Source: UMGS172 sp045546555
GTDB lineage: Bacteria; Bacillota; Clostridia; Oscillospirales; Acutalibacteraceae
Assembly: GCA_045546555.1 (NCBI GenBank)
Contig: JAZQCY010000062.1
Coordinates: forward strand, 1-14,874
Length of the DNA stretch: 14,874 nucleotides
Direction of reading: 5' to 3'
Below the pieces are notes generated by a model. The model was not told the DNA's origin. It worked only from the letters and a program-made list of their open reading frames with translations, and ran no database searches. This document shows, in pieces, positions 5,949 to 13,524 of the stretch (positions are counted from its first letter, which is position 1; every line of letters starts with the position of its first letter). Made by a program: the position numbers and the translations under genes.

Positions 5949-6671
5949 ATGAAGATTTTTCAAAAGGGATTCAACTACTCGCAGGACGGCCCCGGAAACC
6001 GACTTGTGTACCATTTGCTTGGGTGCAATATGCGGTGTCCGTGGTGCTCCAACCCCGAGGGCATGAGCGTTAACGGTGACGTACTTTTTGAGATGACACC
6101 GCAGGAGATTTTGGCCGAGGCTCTATCGGCCAAGCCAATGTTTTTTGACGGTGGCGGAGTGACCTTCACGGGTGGGGAATGCACACTTTGGGGCACAGAG
6201 CTGACCGAAACGTTGAGGCTTTTGCAGGAAAGCAAGATCGACACCTGCATTGAGACCAACGGCACAAGCACGGATTTCGGTGAGATATCGCAATATCTTG
6301 ACCGAGCGATAATTGATTTAAAGCATCCCGATTCCGACAGGTTGCAGGCGGTCTGCGGCGTGGGAAACGAGATCACACGGCAGAATATCATCGCCTTTGC
6401 CCATAGTGGAAAGGAACTGCTTATACGTGTGCCGCTTATCGGTGGTTTTAACACCGACTGTGAGGCGATAGACGGATTTGCGAGATTTTTCTGTTCCGTC
6501 AAACGTCCCAACGTGAAGATCGAACTGCTGAAATACCACGAATACGGCAAAAGTAAGTGGGAAAAGGCAGGGCTTCAATATAAAATGAAAAACGCCTTTG
6601 TGCGGGAAGAGCAACGGCGTGAGACAGAAGAAAATTTCAGACGTTTTGGTTTGAACGTCGTAAGAACATAA
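5949..6671 (+). CDS. Glycyl radical enzyme activating enzyme (radical SAM)
   Basis: A 240-residue radical-SAM protein that uses a [4Fe-4S] cluster and S-adenosylmethionine to abstract hydrogen from the glycine of its partner enzyme, encoded 12 bases downstream. The N-terminus DGPGNR (13-18) matches the activase family DGPGxR motif, and cluster ligands are C26, C30 and C33 in GCNMRCPWCSNPE. The SAM-binding GGE is at 75-77 (TFTGGEC). Residues after SNPE go straight into the barrel: the extra cysteine-rich ferredoxin insert found in many dehydratase and decarboxylase activases is missing, so the protein is of the minimal PflA-like size. It starts at the ATG with GAGGAG upstream and is the first gene of the operon. 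The TAA stop overlaps the ribosome site of the next gene, suggesting coupled translation. Confidence 0.93.
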   Translation: MKIFQKGFNYSQDGPGNRLVYHLLGCNMRCPWCSNPEGMSVNGDVLFEMTPQEILAEALSAKPMFFDGGGVTFTGGECTLWGTELTETLRLLQESKIDTCIETNGTSTDFGEISQYLDRAIIDLKHPDSDRLQAVCGVGNEITRQNIIAFAHSGKELLIRVPLIGGFNTDCEAIDGFARFFCSVKRPNVKIELLKYHEYGKSKWEKAGLQYKMKNAFVREEQRRETEENFRRFGLNVVRT

Positions 6672-6683
6672 AGGAGAATGCTT

Positions 6684-9050
6684 ATGTACGGTATTTATAA
6701 TTCGGCTTCGGTAACGACCGCCGCAAAGGAGCTTTTTAAAGAGGAACGTGCCAAAAAACGTGTTGACGGTTGGTTTTTGGCAAGGGAAACGGTCTGCGAC
6801 CTTGGTGACAGCCTCAAAGACCTTTCCAAAGAAATGCGTGCCGCCAAGGAGTTGGAGGCTATCGTTTCCAAGCTTCCGCTTTCTATCAGCGACAACGCCG
6901 TTTTTGCAGGCAGTCAGTCGGACGCCTTTGCCCGAAGCTATGCGCTTATCAATCCGACCTTTAAAGTCGAGACCTTTTCGGGCTATTGCGACCCCACGGC
7001 GGTTTATAACGATATTGAGCCTGATGAGGAGTTCACCAAGGAGCGTATCGACCGTGTGCGTGAATTTTCCAAAAACTCGGCCTATGTCAAGAGCCTTACT
7101 GCAATGTACGACCAATACGAGGACTACACAGCCGAGGTTGCATTTTTCATCGAGCAGGTCACGGGTCACATCATCCCCGATTTCCGTTTTATCCTGAAAA
7201 ACGGTGTGAAGGCGGTAATTGATGAGATAAATCAAAGAATGGCCGCCGAAATAGACCCCAAGAGGTTTGATAACTTTAAGGCCTTTAAAATTGCAATAGA
7301 ATGTGTGCTTATTTTAAGCCGCCGTTACGGTGAAATTGCCGCCGAAAAGGCAAAGACGGCCGAAGGTAAGCGGAAGGATGAGCTTTTGCATCTTGCCGCC
7401 ACCTTGAAAAAGGTTCCCTTTAACGGTTGTGACACGTTGTTTGAGGCTATTCAGAGCTATATGCTGTTGTGGGAAGTAATGTGCTTGGAGCAGGCTCCCA
7501 ACCCGTTTGCCTTCTCGGTGGGTAATGCCGACCGCATTTTTGAACCGTACCGTGCCAAGGACGGAATGTCCCGTGAGGATGCCGCTTCTCTTTTAAAGCA
7601 TTTTCTTGTGTTCTTCAACGTCGGTGACCGTAGCTGGGCGATTTCTCAGAATTTGCTTATCTCGGGCCGTGACGTTGAAGGGAATGACCTCACCAATGAA
7701 ACATCCTATGCCTTGATGGACGCTTATTTTGATATGAATCTGCCCCAGCCGATACTGTCGGTGAAATTACATAAAAACACTCCCGACAAGGTTTATGAGG
7801 AGTTGGGTCGGTTCTTCTTCTCGCCCGGTGTGCTGACACCGTCGCTTTTCAATGACGACTCGGTGTTTGAAATCTTAAAGGGCAGAAAAGTCAAGGAATG
7901 TGATCTTGCCGATTACTCGGTTGCAGGCTGTCAGGAGCCGCTTATTATGGGCAAGGACAACGGCAACACCACCAACAGCTGGCTGAGTATGCCTAAGGTG
8001 CTTGAGCTTTGCCTTAACAACGGCTATTCTATGATAACCGGCAAGGCCATCGAGCCGACCGAGCCCAAAGACACAAAATATCTGTTGCAAAATATCCGTG
8101 AGATATTCTATAATACTCTTGAGCATTACGTTGATAAGATGTGTGATGCCGCAAACGGTGCTTCCAAGGCCGTCAGCGAGCTTCCCGTGCCGTTTTTGAG
8201 CGTTGCGATGGGTGGAGTTAAAACGGGCTACGATATGCGTGATACCGAAAACCAAGGCACCGAGTATAACGGAAGCGGATGTCTTATCCACGGCTTAAGC
8301 GTTATGGCCGATTCGTTTGTGGCCATCGACAAGCTTTTAGCCGAAAAACCCGAGTGGACAGACCAACTTATTCCTGCGCTTAAAGCCAACTTTGAAGGCT
8401 TTGAGGAGCTGCACAAATTCTTAAAATCGGCACCCAAATTCGGCAACAATATTGCCGTTGTTGATGACGAGGCCGCCGAGATCGCCGCCCGTGTTTCGGA
8501 TATCGTGTCGGCTCGCAAAAACTACCTCGGCAACCCATTCAGAGCCGACTGGGCAAGTCCCACAACCCATCTGACCTATGGCTATTGGGTGGCCGCAACC
8601 CCCGACGGACGTGTTGCACGTGAACAACTCAACTACGGTGTTGATCCGCTATACGGTGAGGCAAGCGGGGGTATGGGCTTCAGAATGCTGTCCAATATGA
8701 AGCTTCCGTTCGAGAAATTTGGCGGCGGATATGCTTCGCATCTTGGTATCGACCCCAAATATTTTACTGCCGACAGTTTTGAGGGCAAGGGTCTTGACTT
8801 TTCTCGCAGAGTGGTTAAGCCGTTGTTCTTTAATCCTTCGATGGAGGGACGTGTTTCACCGTTCTACCTCTATGTAAACGTGACCACGCCTGAAACCTTG
8901 CGCAAGGTTTTGGCCGACCCCAAAAAGTATGCGCCCTCGGGTGTTTACATTATGCGTATCCACGGAACCTTTGTAAATTTCCTCGATCTGTCGCCTGCAA
9001 TTCAGCAGGATATCATCAAGCGTCTCGACCCCAACTCTACCGAAATGTGA
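6684..9050 (+). CDS. Glycyl radical enzyme (pyruvate formate-lyase-like), substrate unknown
   Basis: A 788-residue oxygen-sensitive radical enzyme of the PFL/diol dehydratase superfamily. The thiyl-radical cysteine is C416 in AGCQEP, with Glu at C+2 (E418) as in the dehydratase and lyase branches, and unlike true PFL, which has two adjacent cysteines. The C-terminal radical loop is YIMRIHGTFVNF, with G761 as the likely radical site, followed by LSPAIQQDIIKR. The usual family pattern is R-[IVT]-[CSA]-G-Y; here His and Thr replace the small residue and Tyr. The start at 6684 is preferred over ATG 6678 because AAGGAG (6671-6676) is 7 bases before it and only one before the other. It lies between its activase and a sugar kinase, so a sugar or polyol substrate is likely. 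It could still be a decarboxylase or C-C lyase; residues do not decide. Confidence 0.93.
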   Translation: MYGIYNSASVTTAAKELFKEERAKKRVDGWFLARETVCDLGDSLKDLSKEMRAAKELEAIVSKLPLSISDNAVFAGSQSDAFARSYALINPTFKVETFSGYCDPTAVYNDIEPDEEFTKERIDRVREFSKNSAYVKSLTAMYDQYEDYTAEVAFFIEQVTGHIIPDFRFILKNGVKAVIDEINQRMAAEIDPKRFDNFKAFKIAIECVLILSRRYGEIAAEKAKTAEGKRKDELLHLAATLKKVPFNGCDTLFEAIQSYMLLWEVMCLEQAPNPFAFSVGNADRIFEPYRAKDGMSREDAASLLKHFLVFFNVGDRSWAISQNLLISGRDVEGNDLTNETSYALMDAYFDMNLPQPILSVKLHKNTPDKVYEELGRFFFSPGVLTPSLFNDDSVFEILKGRKVKECDLADYSVAGCQEPLIMGKDNGNTTNSWLSMPKVLELCLNNGYSMITGKAIEPTEPKDTKYLLQNIREIFYNTLEHYVDKMCDAANGASKAVSELPVPFLSVAMGGVKTGYDMRDTENQGTEYNGSGCLIHGLSVMADSFVAIDKLLAEKPEWTDQLIPALKANFEGFEELHKFLKSAPKFGNNIAVVDDEAAEIAARVSDIVSARKNYLGNPFRADWASPTTHLTYGYWVAATPDGRVAREQLNYGVDPLYGEASGGMGFRMLSNMKLPFEKFGGGYASHLGIDPKYFTADSFEGKGLDFSRRVVKPLFFNPSMEGRVSPFYLYVNVTTPETLRKVLADPKKYAPSGVYIMRIHGTFVNFLDLSPAIQQDIIKRLDPNSTEM

Positions 9051-9058
9051 GGATAAAA

Positions 9059-10414
9059 ATGTACGCAATAGGAATTGATATCGGCACCACGTCGGTGTCG
9101 GGAATACTGCACAGCGTGGCCGATGGTTCGGTTGTGCGGTCGCTGACCGTGCCGAACGACACCTTTATAAAAAGTCCGTTCCCGTGGGCAAAACTGCAGG
9201 ACGCAAACCGCCTTTTGGAGATTGCCGAAGGTGTTTTGACCGAGCTTTTAAGCGGTGGTGAAAGGGTGGTCTCCATCGGTATCACGGGTCAGATGCACGG
9301 CATCGTCTATCTTGACCGCAAGGGTGAGCCGGTAAGCGACCTGTGTATATGGCAGGACGGTCGTGGTGATCTTTTCTATAAGGATGACAAAAGCTATTCT
9401 GCATTTATGACCGAAGAAACGGGTTATAATGTTGCAACGGGCTATGGCTCGGTGACCTATTTTTACGATAACGAAAACGGCTTTGTGCCCGAAAGCGCTG
9501 ATGTGTTATGCACCGTTCACGACCTTTTTGCAATGAAGCTTGCAGGACTTAAAAGACCTGTTATCCATCCGTCGGATGCCGCATCTTTAGGACTTTTTGA
9601 CCTTAAAAACGGTCGGTTTGATGCGGACGCTATCCAAAAGCTTGGACTTAAATTCCATATGTTCCCCGATGTTTGCCGTGAAAATGCTGTTTTGGGTCAT
9701 TACAACGGCATTCCCGTCAGCGTTGCGATAGGGGATAATCAGGCAAGCTTTTTGGGCTCGGTTTCCGATATAAAAAACAGTATTCTTATAAATGTCGGCA
9801 CGGGTAGTCAGGTGTCTTGCTATACCGATACTGTCCCCAACAGTACCGCCGTTGATTGCCGCCCGTTGGTTGACGGTGGGTTTATCCTGGCAGGCTCGTC
9901 ACTTTGCGGCGGCCGAGCCTATGCAATGCTTGAAAGACTTTTCCGTGAAATTGCCGAGGGTGTGACGGGTGTCAAGGTGGACAGCGCATACCAAATGATG
10001 GATGCCTTGACCGACGGTGAATCGGACAGCGAGCTTACGGTCAACACAAAGTTCAGCGGAACCCGTGAGAATCCCGAGATAAGGGGTAGTATCAGCAATA
10101 TAGATACCGAAAATTTTACCGCAAAAGCGCTTTGCGACGGTTTTATGAACGGTATGGCCAAGGAGCTTTTTGATATGTTCAATGCTATGAAGCCGTATCT
10201 GAAATCGTTGCCCAAGGTGGCGGTCGGCTCGGGCAACGGTGTCAGAAACAACAAGGCTTTGAACCGTGTGCTTGAAAGGGTGTTCGGTATCCCGTTGATG
10301 ATACCTAAAACCCAAGAAGAAGCCGCATTCGGTGCATCGTTGTTTGCGCTTCGTTCGGCAAGGGTCATTCGTGATCTTGAAACGGCAGGCAAGCTGATAA
10401 AATACGAGGAGTGA
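9059..10414 (+). CDS. FGGY-family carbohydrate kinase, sedoheptulokinase-like
   Basis: A 451-residue sugar kinase of the ASKHA fold, transferring phosphate from ATP to a sugar hydroxyl. The N-terminal phosphate loop is GIDIGTTS (5-12), followed by GITGQMHGIVYLD, LCIWQDGR and VATGYGSVTYFY. GDNQAS contains the likely catalytic base D226, then comes the adenosine-site glycine run NVGTGSQVS and a C-terminal GSGNGVRNN...EEAAFGASLFAL. From memory, blocks such as WQDGR, VATG-aromatic-G, HD..A, GD.QAS and the GSG ending match eukaryotic sedoheptulokinase better than xylulokinase or glycerol kinase, so a C7 or related ketose is a plausible substrate. The ATG at 9059 has GAGGA (9049-9053), overlapping the stop of the radical enzyme gene; a GTG at 9047 is rejected. 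It probably acts directly before or after the radical enzyme. Confidence 0.9.
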   Translation: MYAIGIDIGTTSVSGILHSVADGSVVRSLTVPNDTFIKSPFPWAKLQDANRLLEIAEGVLTELLSGGERVVSIGITGQMHGIVYLDRKGEPVSDLCIWQDGRGDLFYKDDKSYSAFMTEETGYNVATGYGSVTYFYDNENGFVPESADVLCTVHDLFAMKLAGLKRPVIHPSDAASLGLFDLKNGRFDADAIQKLGLKFHMFPDVCRENAVLGHYNGIPVSVAIGDNQASFLGSVSDIKNSILINVGTGSQVSCYTDTVPNSTAVDCRPLVDGGFILAGSSLCGGRAYAMLERLFREIAEGVTGVKVDSAYQMMDALTDGESDSELTVNTKFSGTRENPEIRGSISNIDTENFTAKALCDGFMNGMAKELFDMFNAMKPYLKSLPKVAVGSGNGVRNNKALNRVLERVFGIPLMIPKTQEEAAFGASLFALRSARVIRDLETAGKLIKYEE

Positions 10415-10417
10415 GCT

Positions 10418-11473
10418 GTGAAAATGGAAAATTTGCTTAAAAAGCCTATATTTTTTGAACCCAACCGTGTTGGTCGTGTGTACCTCGGAGGTGCGCTGTT
10501 TGCCGACTTTTTCGGAGATGATTCTACCGACGGCTTTGAGCCCGAGGAATGGGTCGCCTCCAACGTGAAGGCTATAAACAAGGTCTCAAAGGGTAAGAAA
10601 GAGGGCGTTTCAAGGGTCAAGGATACCGACATATATTTTGATGACCTTTTGACAGAACATAAGTCAGAAATGCTGGGCGACCGTGAGGAATTCGGCGTGC
10701 TGACCAAGGTTTTGGACAGCGCTATAAGGCTTCCTGCACAAGCCCATCCCGACAAGGCTTTTTCAAGGGAGCATTTCAACTCAAACTACGGCAAGGCCGA
10801 GTCTTGGGTGGTGCTGGCTACAAGAGAGAATGCAAGTCTTTACTTTGGTTTTAATAAGCAGTACACCGAGGAAGAATTTAAGGCCGCAATTGAGCAGAGC
10901 AAGACCGATAAGGGCGCAATGGAGCGCCTTTTGAACCGTATTCCCGTCAAAACGGGCGACGTGTTCTTCGTGCCGGCCAAAATGGCGCACGCCATCGGTG
11001 CAGGGTGCTTGATTCTGGAAATTCAGGAGCCGTCGGACTTCACCGTTCAGCCCGAATACTGGTGCGGTGAGTATCTTTTGAATGATAAGGAAATGTATAT
11101 CGACCTTCCGAAGGATACCGCCGTCAAGGTGTTTGACTTCTCGGTGTTCGGTGAAGAAGCCATCAACATGGGCAGAAAGATTCCGCAGGTGATTTCGGAC
11201 AAAAACGGTGTGAAGCACGAGGCGCTGATAACCTATTCCGATACCCCTTGCTTTGCGGTTGAAAGGTATGTGCTGAATAACGCCGAAACCGTTTTGGAGC
11301 ATAAGCCGTGTGTGTACGTTGTGACCGAGGGTGAGGGTGCCGTGCTTTGCGGCGGTGACGAAAAGCCGCTTAAAAAGGGCGATTATTTCTTCCTGCCGTT
11401 TGCTGCCGACGAGACCGTTATTAAAACCGATACGGCAATTACCGTCGTGGCTTGTCTGCCGCCCGAAAAATAG
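10418..11473 (+). CDS. manA: Type I phosphomannose isomerase-like protein (cupin metalloenzyme)
   Basis: A 351-residue cytosolic isomerase-family protein; classic members interconvert mannose 6-phosphate and fructose 6-phosphate with a bound zinc. Metal ligands are visible at Q108 and H110 (QAHPDK), E128 (GKAESW) and H191 (AKMAHAIGAGCLILEIQEPSD), so it is likely catalytic. The C-terminal third is a second cupin-like barrel (VYVVTEGEGAVLCGGDEKPLKKGDYFFLPF). The GTG start at 10418 is chosen because GAGGAG (10406-10411) is six bases upstream; ATG at 10424 would be too far. It begins three bases after the kinase stop, so it belongs to the operon and closes it, though no terminator is visible before the next promoter. 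Here it may act on the kinase product rather than mannose 6-phosphate; that is inference. Confidence 0.9.
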   Translation: MKMENLLKKPIFFEPNRVGRVYLGGALFADFFGDDSTDGFEPEEWVASNVKAINKVSKGKKEGVSRVKDTDIYFDDLLTEHKSEMLGDREEFGVLTKVLDSAIRLPAQAHPDKAFSREHFNSNYGKAESWVVLATRENASLYFGFNKQYTEEEFKAAIEQSKTDKGAMERLLNRIPVKTGDVFFVPAKMAHAIGAGCLILEIQEPSDFTVQPEYWCGEYLLNDKEMYIDLPKDTAVKVFDFSVFGEEAINMGRKIPQVISDKNGVKHEALITYSDTPCFAVERYVLNNAETVLEHKPCVYVVTEGEGAVLCGGDEKPLKKGDYFFLPFAADETVIKTDTAITVVACLPPEK

Positions 11474-11495
11474 TATAAAAATCTGTGAATTATCA

Positions 11496-11524
11496 TTGAC
11501 ACCTTAAATCTGCGGTGCTACAAT
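11496..11524 (+). promoter_or_regulatory. Promoter of the SGNH hydrolase gene
   Basis: A perfect TTGACA (11496-11501), 17-bp spacer, TACAAT (11519-11524). Predicted start is near 11531, with GGGAGG at 11544-11549. Among the strongest promoters in the window, suggesting expression independent of the upstream operon. Confidence 0.85.
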
Positions 11525-11556
11525 GACAAGGTAAAAATCCTTTGGGAGGTAATTTT

Positions 11557-12201
11557 ATGTCAAAGTTAATTTTGTTTCAGGGAGATTCCATAGCCGATTG
11601 CGGCCGTGCCCGTGACAACAACGTAAACGTTGGTGTCGGCTATCCTTTGCTCATTAAGGCTACGCTCGGTCACGATGCACCCAATGAATATCAGTTTATC
11701 AACCGTGGTGTCAGTGGCAACCGAATTGTTGACCTTTATGCCCGTATCAAAAAGGATTTTATCAATCTCAAGCCCGATTACGCCAGCATTTACATCGGCG
11801 TAAACGATGCCTGGCACGAGATAAACGATAAAAACGGTGTTGATACCGAAAAGTTTGAAAAAATATACACAATGATGCTTGATGAGATATATGCCGCTTG
11901 CCCCGATATTAAGCTTATCATCATTGCACCCTATGTTCTGCACGGCCCTGCAACGGCCGACTGCGAGACCATCCCTAACCGTTGGGAGCTTTTCCAAAAG
12001 GATGTTGCCGAAAAGGCCGCCGTTTGCAAAAAAATGGCCGAAAAGTATAACCTTCCGCTTATCGAGCTTCAGCCTGCATTTGATGCCGCCTGCGAAAAGG
12101 CCGAGCCGGGATATTGGACAGCCGACGGTGTTCATCCCACCGCACACGGCCACGAGATTATCAAAAGACTCTGGCTTGAGGCTTTTGAGAAAATCAAATA
12201 A
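11557..12201 (+). CDS. SGNH/GDSL-type hydrolase (intracellular esterase)
   Basis: A 214-residue hydrolase of the SGNH family, which removes acyl groups such as acetyl from sugars or other alcohols. All blocks are present: nucleophile S11 in GDSI, the oxyanion-hole glycine in GVSGNR, N83 in GVND, and the Asp-His pair D190/H193 in DGVHPTAHGHE. There is no signal peptide, so it acts in the cytoplasm on imported material. The start at 11557 has GGGAGG at 11544-11549; the frame extends only five codons upstream through the ribosome site. It has its own promoter and terminator. Its position directly after the radical sugar operon suggests deacylation of a related carbohydrate, as in rhamnogalacturonan or xylan acetylesterase relatives, but the substrate is not determinable. 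Confidence 0.92.
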   Translation: MSKLILFQGDSIADCGRARDNNVNVGVGYPLLIKATLGHDAPNEYQFINRGVSGNRIVDLYARIKKDFINLKPDYASIYIGVNDAWHEINDKNGVDTEKFEKIYTMMLDEIYAACPDIKLIIIAPYVLHGPATADCETIPNRWELFQKDVAEKAAVCKKMAEKYNLPLIELQPAFDAACEKAEPGYWTADGVHPTAHGHEIIKRLWLEAFEKIK

Positions 12202-12210
12202 CCTTTCTTT

Positions 12211-12240
12211 CCGAGTGTCAAACGGCACTCGGATTTTTGT
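12211..12240 (+). terminator. Intrinsic terminator after the SGNH hydrolase
   Basis: CCGAGTG (12211-12217) pairs with CACTCGG (12226-12232), with an extra T-G pair towards the loop, followed by ATTTTTGT. It lies 10 bases after the stop codon. Confidence 0.85.
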
Positions 12241-12262
12241 TGTATTATATTCAAATCCCACC

Positions 12263-12291
12263 TTGTCAATGAAAAAGCAATGTGGTACAAT
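12263..12291 (+). promoter_or_regulatory. Promoter of the M20 hydrolase / glycerate kinase unit
   Basis: TTGTCA (12263-12268), 17-bp spacer, TACAAT (12286-12291), with TGG directly before the -10 (extended -10). Predicted start is near 12298. An ATG at 12280, in frame with the next gene, lies inside the spacer and cannot initiate translation. Confidence 0.8.
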
Positions 12292-12324
12292 TATCCTATA
12301 TCGAACTTGAAAGAAGGCTACAAC

Positions 12325-13479
12325 GTGGACAAGGAAGTTTTATTCGAGAAAATAGACTCGCTTTACGAAAAATACCTCAAGGTTTGGGAGGATGTTTGCA
12401 TCATCGAAAGCCCAACCAACTTTAAAGAAGGCGTTGATGCCTGCGGTGATTACTTTGTAAAGTATGCCAAAGCTCTGGGGTGGGTGGTCGAAAAGCTTCC
12501 TCAATCTGTTTCGGGTGATCCTATTTGCATCACGATGAATCCAACTGCTTCGGGTAAACCTATATGCCTTTCGGGTCACATCGACACGGTGCATCCTGTG
12601 GGGTCGTTCGGTACGCCTGCGGTGCACTTTGATGACGAAAGGATATATGGTCCCGGTGTTACCGATTGTAAAGGCGGCGTTGTCGGAGGCCTTTATGCTA
12701 TGGAGGTCTTGCACAACTTAGGGTATGCCGACCATCCCGTAAAGCTGATCATTCAGACCGATGAAGAAGGCGGCTCAAAGTGGAGCAACAAGGCCACCAT
12801 CAATTGGATTTGCGAAAAAGCCGAGGGTAGCCGTGCTTTTTTGAATCTTGAGGGTCATACCAAGGGCGAAGTATGTATTCAGCGCAAGGGTATTATCACC
12901 TTTAAATTTAAAGTCACGGGTATTGCAACCCATTCCTCAAGATGTGCGTTGGGTGGTGCCAATGCCATTATCGAAGCGGCGCACAAAATGCTCGAGCTTG
13001 AAAAGCATAAGGATAACGAGGGCTTGACCTGCAGTTGTAATATGATCAGCGGCGGCAATGCTGTGAATACCGTTGCGGGATATTGCGAGTTTGTCTGTAA
13101 CGTCCGTTTTGCTACGGCGGAACAGCTTGAACAGATAAAGTCTGAGGCGGAGGCACTTGCTGATACGGTTTATGTAAAGGGCTGTAAAACCGAGCTTGAG
13201 GTCGACGGCTTCAGAGTAGCTATGGAGCGTGTTGACCGCAACTTGAAATTGGTCGACGACCTTAACGAGGCCTTCAAAAAATACGGATTACCCGAGCTGA
13301 TGCCCTCCAAGCGCACGGGCGGCTCGGATGCCGCCGATGCTACTGTTTACGGATTGACGGCGGTTGATTCGATCGGTACCGAGGGTGACAGGATCCACTC
13401 GGTCGATGAGTTCGGTATAAAAATCTCTCTAAAGGAATGCGCCAAGCGTTTGGTTACAGCAATTTTGGAACTGAAATAA
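12325..13479 (+). CDS. M20-family metallohydrolase (ArgE/DapE/carboxypeptidase G2-like)
   Basis: A 384-residue zinc hydrolase of the M20 family, which cleaves amide bonds of acylated amino acids or small peptides. The metal and catalytic residues are complete: H85 and D87 (GHIDTVHP), D114 (GPGVTDCKGG), the Glu pair E147/E148 (TDEEGGS) and the C-terminal H358 (RIHSVDEFG). The central lid domain (about residues 180-290, VTGIATHSS) provides dimerisation in known members. The chosen start is GTG at 12325 with AAGAAGG seven bases upstream; longer readings run into the promoter. No signal peptide is seen, so it is cytosolic. A 45-base gap without a good promoter or terminator separates it from the glycerate kinase, so the two are probably co-transcribed. 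The exact substrate (acetylornithine, succinyl-diaminopimelate, dipeptide or other) is not clear. Confidence 0.9.
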   Translation: MDKEVLFEKIDSLYEKYLKVWEDVCIIESPTNFKEGVDACGDYFVKYAKALGWVVEKLPQSVSGDPICITMNPTASGKPICLSGHIDTVHPVGSFGTPAVHFDDERIYGPGVTDCKGGVVGGLYAMEVLHNLGYADHPVKLIIQTDEEGGSKWSNKATINWICEKAEGSRAFLNLEGHTKGEVCIQRKGIITFKFKVTGIATHSSRCALGGANAIIEAAHKMLELEKHKDNEGLTCSCNMISGGNAVNTVAGYCEFVCNVRFATAEQLEQIKSEAEALADTVYVKGCKTELEVDGFRVAMERVDRNLKLVDDLNEAFKKYGLPELMPSKRTGGSDAADATVYGLTAVDSIGTEGDRIHSVDEFGIKISLKECAKRLVTAILELK

Positions 13480-13524
13480 ACCGTGTTTTATGGCTTATTC
13501 TATTACTTGATTTGTGAGGACGCT

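Noticed and set aside
6318..7235. A 305-residue minus-strand frame across the activase and the radical enzyme
   Set aside because: It is antisense to two well-supported genes, shows no recognisable motif or ribosome site, and spans their junction.
6684..9050. Classical pyruvate formate-lyase
   Set aside because: The adjacent double cysteine of PFL is absent, the active site is GCQEP with Glu at C+2, and the glycine loop differs.
9919..10779. A 286-residue minus-strand frame across the kinase and isomerase genes
   Set aside because: It is serine/leucine-rich mirror coding of real genes with intact motifs on the + strand; no promoter or ribosome site.
11566..12261. A 231-residue minus-strand frame opposite the SGNH hydrolase
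   Set aside because: It runs through the terminator and lies antisense to a gene with a complete catalytic set; no family features.
13465..13501. Separate promoter for glycerate kinase
   Set aside because: TTGGAA with TTATGG at 17 bp, or TATTCT without a -35, are poor matches; co-transcription with the M20 gene is simpler.
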